The notes beneath the pieces are model-generated. The model had not been told where the DNA came from and searched no databases. It was given only the letters and a program-made list of their open reading frames with translations. Positions 47,757-56,703 of a stretch of DNA of 64,000 nucleotides are shown here, in pieces; position 1 is the stretch's first letter; every line of letters starts with the position of its first letter. The DNA comes from Actinomycetota bacterium. Lineage in GTDB: Bacteria; Actinomycetota; Acidimicrobiia; Acidimicrobiales; Ilumatobacteraceae. Location: the NCBI GenBank assembly GCA_016700055.1, contig CP064997.1, positions 1,488,001 through 1,552,000 of the forward strand, written 5' to 3'. The position numbers and the translations under genes are program-made.

Positions 47757-49154
47757 CTACACCCCGCGGGCGGCGTTGTCGAAGCGCGTGTACGAGGCGA
47801 GGTACACCAAGCGCTTGGTGCCGATCGGGCCGGAGCGGTGCTTGGCCACGATCACCTCGGCCGACCCCTTGTCGGGGCTGTCGGGGTTGTACATCTCGTC
47901 TCGGTAGATGAACATCACGACGTCGGCGTCTTGTTCGAGAGAGCCCGACTCGCGCAGGTCGGACAGCATCGGTCGCTTGTCCGCGCGTGACTCGAGGTTT
48001 CGGGAGAGCTGGCTGAGCGCGACGATCGGCACTTCCAGCTCACGGGCGAGCACCTTCAGGTTGCGGCTCATCTCGGACACCTCCAGCTGGCGGTTCTCGG
48101 CACCGGTGGAACCGGTCATGAGCTGCAGGTAGTCGATCACGATCAGCGCCAGCGAGCCGAACCGGGCCTTGATCCGGCGAGCCTTGGCCCTGATCTCCAT
48201 CACCGTCACGCTCGGGTTGTCGTCGATGAAGAGCGGCACCTCCAGCCGGCCGATGGCGCGTCCGATCTTGGACCAGTCCGCCTCGCTCAAGCGGCCGGTG
48301 CGCAGCTTCTGAGAGTCGACGCGCGCCTCGCTCGACAGGATCCGCTGGGCGATCTCGACGTGGCCCATCTCCAGCGAGAACACGAGCGTCGGCTGGTTCG
48401 TGGTCTGCGCCACGTGGGTGGCGATGCCGAGGGCGAGCGAGGTCTTGCCCGCCGCCGGCCGAGCACCGATGATGTTCAACGTCGACGGCTGGAGCCCGGA
48501 GAGCAGCTCGTCCAGGTCGTGGAAGCCGGTGGCGGTGCCGATGATCGAGGTGCCCCGCTCGTACGTGGCCTCGAGATGATCGCTGACCATCTGCAGCAGC
48601 TCACCGAGGGGGCGCACGGAGTCGGACACCCGGCGCTCGTTCACTTCGAACACCTTCGTCTCGGCCTCGTCGATGGCCTTCGCCACGTCGTCAGGTTCGA
48701 GGTAGGCGATCTCGGCGATGTCGCTCGCTACGGCGATCAGCCGCCGTAGCGCCGAGGTGTCCTGGACGATCTTGCAGTACCGCCCGACGTTCGAGATCGC
48801 CGGCGTCGCATTCTGCAGCTCGAGCAGGAGATCGATGCCACCGATCTCCTCGAGCAGGCCGGCGCGACGCAGCTCGTCGGCGACGGTGACCGCGTCGACG
48901 GGCTGGCCGGCGGCCATCAGGACCCTGACGGACTCGTAGACGAGCTGGTGGGCGGGCTTGTAGAAGTCGCCGGCGAGCAGGCCAAGCTCGGCGACGGTGC
49001 CCACCGCGTCGCGCGACAGCAGTAGCGCTCCGAGCAAGGACTCCTCGGCGTCGAGGTTGTGCGGGGGCACCCGCTGATCGGTGCGTCGGCGGGGAGCGTC
49101 GTCGCGCCCTGCGCGGCGAGACCCTCTTCTCGGGTAGTCGATGAGCTCGGACAT
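47757..49154 (-). CDS. dnaB: Replicative DNA helicase
   Basis: A 465-residue hexameric helicase. N-terminal domain begins RVPPHNLDAEESLLGALLLS; the RecA-like core has Walker A GARPAAGKTSLALG and Walker B-like LIVIDYLQLM, DLRESGSLEQDADVVMF (sensor) and a C-terminal SYTRFDNAARGV. No intein interrupts it. ATG at 49154, upstream region contains DnaA-box-like motifs. Downstream of rplI in the conserved cluster. Confidence 0.95.
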   Translation of the reverse strand: MSELIDYPRRGSRRAGRDDAPRRRTDQRVPPHNLDAEESLLGALLLSRDAVGTVAELGLLAGDFYKPAHQLVYESVRVLMAAGQPVDAVTVADELRRAGLLEEIGGIDLLLELQNATPAISNVGRYCKIVQDTSALRRLIAVASDIAEIAYLEPDDVAKAIDEAETKVFEVNERRVSDSVRPLGELLQMVSDHLEATYERGTSIIGTATGFHDLDELLSGLQPSTLNIIGARPAAGKTSLALGIATHVAQTTNQPTLVFSLEMGHVEIAQRILSSEARVDSQKLRTGRLSEADWSKIGRAIGRLEVPLFIDDNPSVTVMEIRAKARRIKARFGSLALIVIDYLQLMTGSTGAENRQLEVSEMSRNLKVLARELEVPIVALSQLSRNLESRADKRPMLSDLRESGSLEQDADVVMFIYRDEMYNPDSPDKGSAEVIVAKHRSGPIGTKRLVYLASYTRFDNAARGV

Positions 49155-49228
49155 GGGTGGTCTCACTGTCGTCGGTCTTGCCTGTGGGTTGCTAGTAGCA
49201 CAGACCTGTGACATCGCTGTGGGCGCGC

Positions 49229-49257
49229 TGTGGACAACCCCGGCGACCTGTGGACCA
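49229..49257. promoter_or_regulatory. DnaA-box-like motifs upstream of dnaB
   Basis: TGTGGACAA at 49229-49237 is the complement of TTGTCCACA, the box preferred in GC-rich actinobacteria. A second, TGTGGACCA at 49249-49257, has one mismatch. Both lie 75-103 nt upstream of the dnaB ATG. Confidence 0.5.
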
Positions 49258-49265
49258 CCACGCGA

Positions 49266-49294
49266 AATGGGCCCCGGCTCAGCCGGGGCCCATT
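49266..49294 (-). terminator. Hairpin downstream of rplI
   Basis: AATGGGCCCCGGCT and AGCCGGGGCCCATT form a 14-bp palindrome with a single central base. It lies 41 nt past the rplI stop (49335) and before dnaB. No clear U-tract. Confidence 0.55.
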
Positions 49295-49334
49295 CGTCAG
49301 TTCGTCACCGGCCGCCAACGGCTGGCCGGCGGGA

Positions 49335-49781
49335 TCACTTGGCGACGACGTCGATCGTGATCGGGAACTCGACCTGCTGGTGGAGCTTGGTCATCACGTG
49401 GTACTCGCCGGTCTGCTTGATGTGGTCCGGCATCGCCAGCCGCCTGCGGTCGAGAACGATGCCCGTCTGGGCCTCGACCGCCTCGACGACGTCGGCAGCG
49501 GTCACCGATCCGTAGAGGCGGCCCTCTGCACCGGCCTTCACCGGCATCGTGATCACCTTCGGCACGAGCGCCGAAGCGACCGTCTGGGCCGCCTCGCGGT
49601 CTGCCGTGTCACGCAGGTCACGGGCACGGCGCATGGCCGCCGCCTGCGATACGGCACCCTCTGAGGCCGTCATCGCGAGGCCGCGCGGGAACAAGTAGTT
49701 GCGGGCGTGACCGTCACGCACGTCGACGATGTCGCCACGCTTGCCGAGCTGGTCGATGTCGGCACGCAAGATCACCTTCAT
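49335..49781 (-). CDS. rplI: 50S ribosomal protein L9
   Basis: A 148-residue L9: N-terminal domain MKVILRADIDQLGKRGDIVDV and DGHARNYLFPRGLA, then long helix and C-terminal domain (PVKAGAEGRLYGSVTAADVV). ATG 49781 overlaps the rpsR stop (TGATG). A GTG one codon earlier is possible. Part of the rpsF-ssb-rpsR-rplI operon. Confidence 0.97.
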   Translation of the reverse strand: MKVILRADIDQLGKRGDIVDVRDGHARNYLFPRGLAMTASEGAVSQAAAMRRARDLRDTADREAAQTVASALVPKVITMPVKAGAEGRLYGSVTAADVVEAVEAQTGIVLDRRRLAMPDHIKQTGEYHVMTKLHQQVEFPITIDVVAK

Positions 49782-50236
49782 CACGGCTCACCTTCCTCTC
49801 CGCCAACGGCCACCGCGTCACCGACAACCGCATCGACCGCGTCGACCGCATCGATCGCCGCGACCGTGTCGAGTTGGTCGACGACCGCCTCGGCCGAGGA
49901 CTCCGCCTCGCCCCGCCCGGAGGACTGTGACTCCTCGTCACGACGGCCCCTGGCCGGGCGTCCGGCGCTCGCCACCCGCTTCGTGTATGGCATCAGGGCC
50001 ATCTCGCGGGCGTTCTTGACCGCCGTCGCGACCTCACGCTGCTGCTGCACCGTGTTGCCGGTGACCCGGCGACCGCGGATCTTGGAGCGGTCGGACATGA
50101 ACCGCTGCAGCAGGTTGACGTCCTTGTAGTCGATGTACTCGACCTTTTCGGTGACGAGCACGCTCGTCTTCTTCTTCGGCTTGCGCCCGGAGTCCTTCGG
50201 GCTGCGGGTCCGTGGGCTGCTCTTCTTGCTGGCCAT
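49781..50236 (-). CDS. rpsR: 30S ribosomal protein S18, zinc-free form with acidic C-terminal extension
   Basis: A 151-residue S18, much longer than the usual 75-90. Core residues 24-90 contain EKVEYIDYKDVNLLQRF, SKIRGRRVTGNTVQQQR and LMPYTKRV. The CxxC zinc site of S18 is replaced by Ser25 and Val28. Residues 91-151 form a Ser/Glu-rich and Ala/Val/Asp-repetitive tail (AIDAVDAVDAVV). The reading frame ends within the start of rplI. The tail is in frame and the core intact. Confidence 0.92.
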   Translation of the reverse strand: MASKKSSPRTRSPKDSGRKPKKKTSVLVTEKVEYIDYKDVNLLQRFMSDRSKIRGRRVTGNTVQQQREVATAVKNAREMALMPYTKRVASAGRPARGRRDEESQSSGRGEAESSAEAVVDQLDTVAAIDAVDAVDAVVGDAVAVGGEEGEP

Positions 50237-50287
50237 GGGGTGGGTTCGTTCCTCGTCGGTCGTTTACGCGTACTTGTGGGGTGCGGG

Positions 50288-50734
50288 TCAGAACGGCTCT
50301 TCGTCGCCGTAGTAGGCCCCTTCAGCGGGGCGGGCGGTGCCGGCAGCGCTCGGGCGCTCGCCAGCTCCTGCCTCGGATGAGCGCGAGGTGCGCTCGACCT
50401 GGGCCGTGGCCCAGCGCAGGGAGGGGCCGATCTCGTCGGCGACGATCTCGACCGCGGTGCGCTTGTTGCCGTCGCGGTCGGTGTACTCACGCACCTCGAG
50501 CCGCCCGGTGACGAGCACGCGCGTGCCCTTGTGCAGCGATGCTGCGACGTTCTCGCCGAGCTGGTCCCAGGCGACGACGTTCATGAACGAGGTCTGCTCC
50601 TGCCACTCCCCGTTGACCTGGTACCGCCGGCTGACGGCGATGCCGAGGGTGGTGACGCCTTTGCCGGCGTTCGTGAAGCGCAGTTCGGGGTCGCGGGTGA
50701 GGTTGCCGACGACGGTGATGGTGTTTGCAGCCAT
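50288..50734 (-). CDS. ssb: Single-stranded DNA-binding protein
   Basis: A 148-residue SSB: OB-fold (ITVVGNLTRDPELRFTNAG, SFMNVVAWDQLGENVAASL, TRVLVTGRLEVREYTDRDG) and disordered Gly/Ala/Glu linker, ending in the partner-binding tip DEEPF. Acts in replication and repair. Between rpsF and rpsR, as in most bacteria. Confidence 0.96.
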   Translation of the reverse strand: MAANTITVVGNLTRDPELRFTNAGKGVTTLGIAVSRRYQVNGEWQEQTSFMNVVAWDQLGENVAASLHKGTRVLVTGRLEVREYTDRDGNKRTAVEIVADEIGPSLRWATAQVERTSRSSEAGAGERPSAAGTARPAEGAYYGDEEPF

Positions 50735-50767
50735 GGCGGGTTGTTCCTCCCGGGAACGGTGCGGCGC

Positions 50768-51097
50768 TCAGGCCGCGGTGCTGGCCATGCCGCGGCGCTC
50801 GGCCTCGGCATCGGGCAAGCGGATCAGCTTGTGGCGGACGATGTCGTCCGCGATGCGCAGTGACCGCTCGAGACCGTCGAGCGCGCCGCCCTCGGCCAGG
50901 AGCTCGATCACCACGTAATAGCCCTCTTCTTGGTGGTCGATCGCGTAGGCGAAGCGACGCTTGCCCCACCAGTCGGGCTTGCCGTGGACGGTGCCACCGG
51001 CCGAGGTGATGCCTTGGGTGACCGTGGTGACCCACTTCTGCGCGTCGGCCTCGTCGAGGGCGCCGCGGATGATGACCATGAGCTCGTAAGCACGCAT
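50768..51097 (-). CDS. rpsF: 30S ribosomal protein S6
   Basis: A 109-residue S6, first of the operon. MRAYELMVIIRG, GKRRFAYAIDHQEEGYYVV and the C-terminal helix region LRIADDIVRHKLIRL match the family. ATG 51097 chosen because upstream frame residues belong to the leader. 33 nt before ssb. Confidence 0.95.
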   Translation of the reverse strand: MRAYELMVIIRGALDEADAQKWVTTVTQGITSAGGTVHGKPDWWGKRRFAYAIDHQEEGYYVVIELLAEGGALDGLERSLRIADDIVRHKLIRLPDAEAERRGMASTAA

Positions 51098-51256
51098 GTT
51101 CTGCGTGCACCTCCCTTCGGACACGACCGGGATGCTCACCCGGCCGGGGCCCCCGGCGGGGGCAGGGCTGATCTGGACCGGGCGAGTGTAGCGGCAGGTG
51201 ACTTGCCTGCCACTGCCGACGAGCATCGCAAAGGGGTGCTACAGCTACGGCTGCGC

Positions 51257-51844
51257 CTACAGCTCCAGTTCGAGCCGGCTGCCCCGCACCAGCCCGAGCT
51301 CGTCGGCCTCACCGGCGGGCACCTCCACCGCCACCTGGTAGGGGCCGGCGGCCGCGGTGCGCGGGCAGTCGGCGGCGGCGGGCGGGCAGGGCACCATGTC
51401 GGCCGCGGAGACCCATCCCCCGGCTTCGTCCCAGAAGGTGATCGTCAGCGGGATCAAGGTGTCACGCATCCAGAAACGGTGCTCGACGGGAGCGGCGAAG
51501 ACGAACGCCATCCCCGGGCACTCCCCGAGCGAGGTGACCGACTGGAGGCCCTCCGCGCGTGAGGTGTCGTCGTCGGCGAGCCACAGGCAAACGGTTCGTC
51601 GCGCGCCGTCGGTCGTCGTGATGGTGGCGTCTACACGTGCGAACCCAGAAGGCGTCACGTCTTCGCCAACAGTGGTCGTGACGCGAACAGCCGGCGTGTT
51701 CACGGAGGCTGCGCCGTCGCCTGCGGAGCTCGCGCAGCTCGCGAGCGGACCGAGCGTGGCCACCGCCCCGAGCCCGATCGCCGCGCCGCGCGCCACCAGC
51801 CGGCCGAGCCCGGAGCTGCGGGCGTGGCGCAGCTCGCGGCTCAT
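51257..51844 (-). CDS. DUF192-family lipoprotein
   Basis: A 195-residue exported protein with lipobox LASC (about 36) and a C-terminal DUF192 domain (RAEGLQSV, GMAFVFAAPVEHRFWMRDTLIPLTITF, VPAGEADELGL). DUF192 function is not established. ATG overlaps the upstream stop (ATGA), so it is translated with the membrane protein gene. Confidence 0.85.
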   Translation of the reverse strand: MSRELRHARSSGLGRLVARGAAIGLGAVATLGPLASCASSAGDGAASVNTPAVRVTTTVGEDVTPSGFARVDATITTTDGARRTVCLWLADDDTSRAEGLQSVTSLGECPGMAFVFAAPVEHRFWMRDTLIPLTITFWDEAGGWVSAADMVPCPPAAADCPRTAAAGPYQVAVEVPAGEADELGLVRGSRLELEL

Positions 51845-52461
51845 GGGCGCACGATGCGCACCAGGCTCGCCGCGACGAGGCCGAACCCAGCCGCCACGGC
51901 GGCATCGCGGCCGGAGAAGCCGGGGTCGCCGGCGAGCACCGAGGAGGTGATCACACCATCGGCCACCTCGTAGACGAGGTGTTGGCCACGAGCGCGCAGC
52001 CCCCACCAGACGAGCGCCACGCCCGCCACGGCCCCGACGGCCAACGCCGGTACGGCGAGGGTCTCGTGCGGCATGCGCCGAGCGAGGAACCGGGCGACCG
52101 AGCTGCCGACGAGCAGCAACGCCCCGGCTGCACCGGCCGCGCTGAAGAGCTGCTGCACGAGGACCGACGTCGAGGTGGCAGCACGCGGGCCGCAGTCGAG
52201 CATCGTGGCACCGAACCCGGGCTCGGCGTCTACCTCGGCGACACGGAACAGCTCACACGGTGTGCCGTCGCTCAACGAGGCGCTGCCGTTCTCGCCGATC
52301 TGCCAGGTGACCGGGTCGGTGAGCAGGGCGATCACGACGATGACGGCCAGGGAGACGACCACCAGCAGCAGGCCGAGCAGCATCTCCCGGCGAAGGCGCT
52401 GGGCCACCTCGTGCGGCAGCCACGACCTCTTCGACCCGGACATCCTCGATCCAGACACCAT
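51841..52461 (-). CDS. Membrane protein of unknown function
   Basis: A 206-residue membrane protein: helix about 27-49, an extracellular loop with Cys (TPCELFRV, LDCGPRAA), then three further helices (about 98-120, 130-150, 184-204). No family recognised. Coupled to the DUF192 lipoprotein. An internal ATG (codon 7) is an alternative start. Confidence 0.65.
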   Translation of the reverse strand: MVSGSRMSGSKRSWLPHEVAQRLRREMLLGLLLVVVSLAVIVVIALLTDPVTWQIGENGSASLSDGTPCELFRVAEVDAEPGFGATMLDCGPRAATSTSVLVQQLFSAAGAAGALLLVGSSVARFLARRMPHETLAVPALAVGAVAGVALVWWGLRARGQHLVYEVADGVITSSVLAGDPGFSGRDAAVAAGFGLVAASLVRIVRP

Positions 52462-52492
52462 CCGTCAGACTCCTGCGATCGTTCGCCGAGGC

Positions 52493-52909
52493 TCAGCGAG
52501 CTGCGCGCTCGGTACGGGCACGGCGTCCACCGAGGGGCAACACGCGCAGAAGGTGGTGCCAGCGGCACGAGCAGCAGGCCTCGACGACGTAGGCGGAGTA
52601 CTCCTCGGAGCGGCGATGGAAGGCGGCGAGCTCGGCCGTGGTCGACACGCAGCGGCCGTGCTTGGGCAGCCTCGGCCCGAACACGTACGTGACGAGGCGC
52701 AGGTCTTCCTCGGCGCAGATCGGACAGACGGTGTTGGTGCGCTTGCCGAGTGCCTTCGCGGCACGGACCAGCTCGGGATGAGCGTCGCACACCTGATCCT
52801 GGCTGAGCCGGCCGCGGCGGTACTCGTTCAGCAGAGCGCGCCGAGCCAGCCTGTGGTCGACGACTCCTCGCCCTCCGCCACCACGCAGCGACCCGGACGA
52901 GAACGTCAT
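52493..52909 (-). CDS. DUF5318 zinc-ribbon-like protein
   Basis: A 138-residue protein with two Cys pairs, CPICAEE and CCSCRWHH, resembling a zinc ribbon, and the DUF5318-type RRALLNEYRRGRLSQDQVCDAHPEL (shown in part). ATG at 52909 is used because the upstream extension is poorly conserved-looking. It lies next to the methyltransferase gene, divergent. Function unknown. Confidence 0.8.
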   Translation of the reverse strand: MTFSSGSLRGGGGRGVVDHRLARRALLNEYRRGRLSQDQVCDAHPELVRAAKALGKRTNTVCPICAEEDLRLVTYVFGPRLPKHGRCVSTTAELAAFHRRSEEYSAYVVEACCSCRWHHLLRVLPLGGRRARTERAAR

Positions 52910-52968
52910 CGCCGCGAGGCTAGCGATGATCCGCGCCGCGCCCCGCGACGCGCACCACACTGGCGGCC

Positions 52969-53565
52969 ATGAGCGTGACCCCGGTGACCTTCGGCGCCCA
53001 TGTGGCCAACGACTCCGAGCTGCGGCTCTGCGGCGAAGTGGGCGCGAAGCGCGCCCTCGAGCTCGGTGTGTCGGAGCCGTCCAACGCCGTCACCCTCGCC
53101 CTCGCCGGAGCGAAGTCGATCGTCGTCGACCCCTCCGCGGAGAGGATCGCCAGGGCACGCGCCGAGGCCGAGCGTCACGAGGTGCGCGTGGAGTGCCACC
53201 AGGCCGACTTCGCCGATCTCGGCTTCCTCACGTCCGCCTCCGTCGACCTCGCGCTCTGCCTGCACCACCTGGGCGAGATCGACGACCTGGCCCGAACGTT
53301 GCGCCAGGTGCACCGCGTGCTGAAGCCGAGCGCCCCGCTGATCGTCGCGCAGACCCATCCGGTGAGAGCGATGCTCGACGGGGCCGAGGTGGTCCTTCGC
53401 CGCGGATACGGCAGCGAGGGCACGCGCACCATCGGCCAGTTGTTCATGGCGCTGTCGCGCACGGACTTCCGGGTCGACGTGCTGCACGAGCTCGATGCCG
53501 TCGACGAGGCCTCGCCGATGGTCCCGTCCGTGCTGCTGCTGCGCGCCCGCAAGCTCGGGGTGTAG
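52969..53565 (+). CDS. Class I SAM-dependent methyltransferase-like protein
   Basis: A 198-residue protein with a Rossmann-type methyltransferase pattern: ALAGAKSIVVDPSAERIARARAEAE (motif I region is short), VECHQADFADLGF (motif IV-like ADF) and LCLHHLGEIDDLARTLRQVHRVLKP. The glycine-rich motif I is weak. Target not known. Divergent from DUF5318 and convergent with the large GGDEF-EAL gene. Confidence 0.75.
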   Translation: MSVTPVTFGAHVANDSELRLCGEVGAKRALELGVSEPSNAVTLALAGAKSIVVDPSAERIARARAEAERHEVRVECHQADFADLGFLTSASVDLALCLHHLGEIDDLARTLRQVHRVLKPSAPLIVAQTHPVRAMLDGAEVVLRRGYGSEGTRTIGQLFMALSRTDFRVDVLHELDAVDEASPMVPSVLLLRARKLGV

Positions 53566-53578
53566 CGCACCAGCACGC

Positions 53579-56500
53579 TCAGTAGGTCGCCGCGAAGGGC
53601 TCCAGCATCGACGCCGGTCGCGGCCTGCCGAACAGGAAGCCCTGGGCCTGCTCGCAGCCCATGTCGCGCAGGTGGCCAAGCTGCAGCGGGGTCTCGACGC
53701 CCTCGGCGATGGTCGCGAGCCCGAGCGAGCTGCCGAGGCGCACGACTGCCTCGACGATCGTCGAGTCGTCGGGGTCCAGGCCGAGCCCGGCGACGAAGCT
53801 GCGGTCGACCTTCAACGCCTCTACGGGGAAGCGCTTCAGGTACGTGAGGGAGGAGTAGCCGGTGCCGAAGTCGTCGACGGCCAGGTGCAGGCCGAGGCCG
53901 CGCAGCTCACGCAGCGCGACGGTGGCCGAGCGGACGTCGGACATCAGCGCCGTCTCGGTGAGCTCGAGCCACAGGCAGTCGGCGGGGACACCGGTCTCGG
54001 CGAGTGCCTGCCCGATCGTGTCGACGAGCCGCCGGTCACCGAGCTGGCGTGCTGAGAGGTTCACCCCGATCGTCAACGGCCCGAGCTGGGGCAGCTCGTT
54101 GCGCCACCTGGCGAGCTGGGCCAGCGCAGCGCGCATCACCGCTTCGCCGAGCGGGCCGATCAGCCCCCTGTCCTCCGCGACGCCGAGGAACTCGGCGGGC
54201 AGCAACAGCCCCCGCTCGGGGTGGCGCCACCTGGCGACGACCTCGTAGCCCTTCAGGCGCCCGCTCGCGAGATCGATGATCGGCTGGTAGTAGGGCACGA
54301 TCTCGCCGCGTTCGATGCCGTGGCGCAGCTCGTTGCCGGTGTGCAGCAGGTGCAGAGTTGCCACCCGCGTCTCCGGGGTGAAGTGCTCGACCCGGTTGCG
54401 TCCGTGGTCCTTCGCCCGATACATCGCGGCGTCCGCGTCACGCACCAGGTCGTCGGCGTCCATCGTCTGGTCCTGCAGCATCTGGGGCGAGACGATGACG
54501 ACCCCCACGCTCGCGGACACGTCCAGCTCGGCGTCCCCGAGCGTCACCGGCAACGAGAGGCTGGAGCGAATCCGTTCGGCCACCTCGGCGGCGAGCGCCG
54601 GGTCGACGTCGCGCAACAGCACGGTGAACTCGTCACCGCCAAAGCGCGCCACCACGTCGCCGTCGCGCACGGCGGCCCGCAGCCTGGCCGCCATCACCCG
54701 CAGCAGATCGTCGCCGGTGGCATGGCCGAGGCTGTCGTTCACCACCTTGAAGCGGTCGAGGTCCAAGAACAGCACCGCCAACCCGGTCGGGCCCGGCGAA
54801 TCGGCGGCGCGCTGGAGGTGCTCCAGGAAATGTGCTCGGTTGGCGAGCCCGGTCACCTCGTCGTGGGTCGCCGACCAACTGAGCTGCTCGGCCGCCGCCT
54901 TCTGGTTGGTGACGTCTTGGACGTGCACGATCAGCATCGGCTGACCGAAGGTGTCCTCCGTCACCGCGAGCGACGATGCTGCCCAGAGCACGGTGCCGTT
55001 GCTGCGCACGAAGCGCCGCTCGATGCTGGCCTCGGTCGTGATCGGCTGCTCGTCGGGATGCAACAGCCGTCCCATCGGGGTGCCGGTCAGTTCGTCCGCC
55101 CGCTGGCGGAAGATCTCGGCGAAGCGGTCGTTGACCTCCACCAGCATCCCGTCCTCGGGACGCACGATGGCCATGCCCGTCGGTGCCGAGTGGAACGCCA
55201 CCCGGAACCTCTCCTGCGCACGCTGGAGCGCGGTCTGCGCCTCGACCCGGTCGGTGACGTCGCGCAACGTCAGCACGACGCGCTCGCGCTGCACGCGGTC
55301 GAGCGCAGCGTTCGCCTCGACGTGCAGCACCGTGCCGGTGCCGGTCACCACCGGGAAGACCGGTTTGTCCAGCTGGGCGGCACCATCGAGGACGCGCTGC
55401 CACACCTCGGCCACCTGCGCGCGCGCGCTGTGCGGGATCAGGCTGCCGAAGTGGCGCCCGACCAGTTCGGGCGCGCCCATCTTCAAGAGCTCCTCCGCCT
55501 GGAGGTTGACGCTGCGGATCCGCGCGTCGAGACCGATGACGACGACCGTGTCGGCGATGCTGTCGACGACCGAGCGCAGCTCGTGCTCGGTGTCCGCGAG
55601 CTGGCGGTAGTTCTCCTCGAGCTGCACCGACATCCGGCCGACCTCTCGCCACCCGACCACCTGCACGACGACGATGAGCATCGCCCCCGTGACCGTCAAC
55701 CCGACCGATACGGGGTCGAGCTCACCGCCACCGGGACCGAGGTGATAAGCGGCCACCAGCAGGGCCGCTGCAGCCGGCATCCAGACGAGCAGCAACCGTG
55801 CCTTCGTCGGTCGTACCGACACGCTGCGCGGGGGAGCGAGCGGCAGCCGCGAGGCCGCGCCCATCAACACGAAGCCGAGCAGCCACCCGATGTGGGCACC
55901 GAAGTACGTAAGCAGGCGGCGCTGGTCGAGGTCGCTCGACAAGATCGCATCCGCCACGGCGTTGGACAGCGCTCCGAGGCATGCAGCGGTGAGGGCCGGC
56001 GAGCTCGATCCCATCCGCAGCAACAGCGCGGTGGCGGCGACCACCAGGCTCGACATCGGCAGGTAGGCGAGCAGCACCTGTTCGATGATCGACGCCGGGC
56101 CGGTCTCTTCGATCCCCGGCAGCAGGAAGAGCACCCATACGACGAAGCCGGCCCCGACGGCAACGAGCATCGCCTCCGCGATCAGCACGAGCTGAGCCCC
56201 GCGCCGGGAACGGTCGATCCCGAGCTGCACCAGTCCGATGCAAGTGAGGATCGGCCAGACGACGAAGAACGCGTCGTTCAGCGAAGGTGAAGCGGTGCTG
56301 CCGATCAGCTCGAGCACCGTCCAGCCCAACTGCCCGAGAGCCCAGCATCCGGTGCCGACCGTCAGCAACAGCCAGCCGAGCGTGCGATCGGTCCACCACC
56401 GCCACGCGAGCATCGCCGTCGCCGTCGTCGGCAGGACGATCTCGATCACGTTGATCTCGGTGTTCCAGCTCCAGATGTCGCCCCCGACGCGCAGCCACGG

Positions 56501-56647
56501 CCAGGCGTGCAACAGCGCGGCCAGGAGCGCGAGGCCGATGCCCCACGCGACCCCAGAAACGACGCGAGGACGCCACGTCGCCTCCCCAGCCGGTCCTGCG
56601 CGTGGGTACGCGTCGACTTCGACTGACTCGCCCGATCCTTCCGCCAT
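53579..56647 (-). CDS. Large membrane GGDEF-EAL protein with PAS domains
   Basis: A 1022-residue c-di-GMP protein. About nine to ten N-terminal helices (about 25-310) form a membrane sensor, followed by two PAS domains (about 350-460, 470-590), GGDEF (ARFGGDEF intact, LDLDRFKVVNDSLGH) and EAL. The first EAL motif reads EVV, while NLSARQL, ELTET, DDFGTGYSSL, KVDRSF, AEGVET and QGFLFGRP are kept. ATG 56647 preferred, as the preceding 28 residues of the frame are atypical. Confidence 0.92.
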   Translation of the reverse strand: MAEGSGESVEVDAYPRAGPAGEATWRPRVVSGVAWGIGLALLAALLHAWPWLRVGGDIWSWNTEINVIEIVLPTTATAMLAWRWWTDRTLGWLLLTVGTGCWALGQLGWTVLELIGSTASPSLNDAFFVVWPILTCIGLVQLGIDRSRRGAQLVLIAEAMLVAVGAGFVVWVLFLLPGIEETGPASIIEQVLLAYLPMSSLVVAATALLLRMGSSSPALTAACLGALSNAVADAILSSDLDQRRLLTYFGAHIGWLLGFVLMGAASRLPLAPPRSVSVRPTKARLLLVWMPAAAALLVAAYHLGPGGGELDPVSVGLTVTGAMLIVVVQVVGWREVGRMSVQLEENYRQLADTEHELRSVVDSIADTVVVIGLDARIRSVNLQAEELLKMGAPELVGRHFGSLIPHSARAQVAEVWQRVLDGAAQLDKPVFPVVTGTGTVLHVEANAALDRVQRERVVLTLRDVTDRVEAQTALQRAQERFRVAFHSAPTGMAIVRPEDGMLVEVNDRFAEIFRQRADELTGTPMGRLLHPDEQPITTEASIERRFVRSNGTVLWAASSLAVTEDTFGQPMLIVHVQDVTNQKAAAEQLSWSATHDEVTGLANRAHFLEHLQRAADSPGPTGLAVLFLDLDRFKVVNDSLGHATGDDLLRVMAARLRAAVRDGDVVARFGGDEFTVLLRDVDPALAAEVAERIRSSLSLPVTLGDAELDVSASVGVVIVSPQMLQDQTMDADDLVRDADAAMYRAKDHGRNRVEHFTPETRVATLHLLHTGNELRHGIERGEIVPYYQPIIDLASGRLKGYEVVARWRHPERGLLLPAEFLGVAEDRGLIGPLGEAVMRAALAQLARWRNELPQLGPLTIGVNLSARQLGDRRLVDTIGQALAETGVPADCLWLELTETALMSDVRSATVALRELRGLGLHLAVDDFGTGYSSLTYLKRFPVEALKVDRSFVAGLGLDPDDSTIVEAVVRLGSSLGLATIAEGVETPLQLGHLRDMGCEQAQGFLFGRPRPASMLEPFAATY

Positions 56648-56703
56648 CGTCACTTCCCGTCTCGCGAGAGACGCTGGTCCGCCGCGAGGTGGGCGCCAAT
56701 CTA

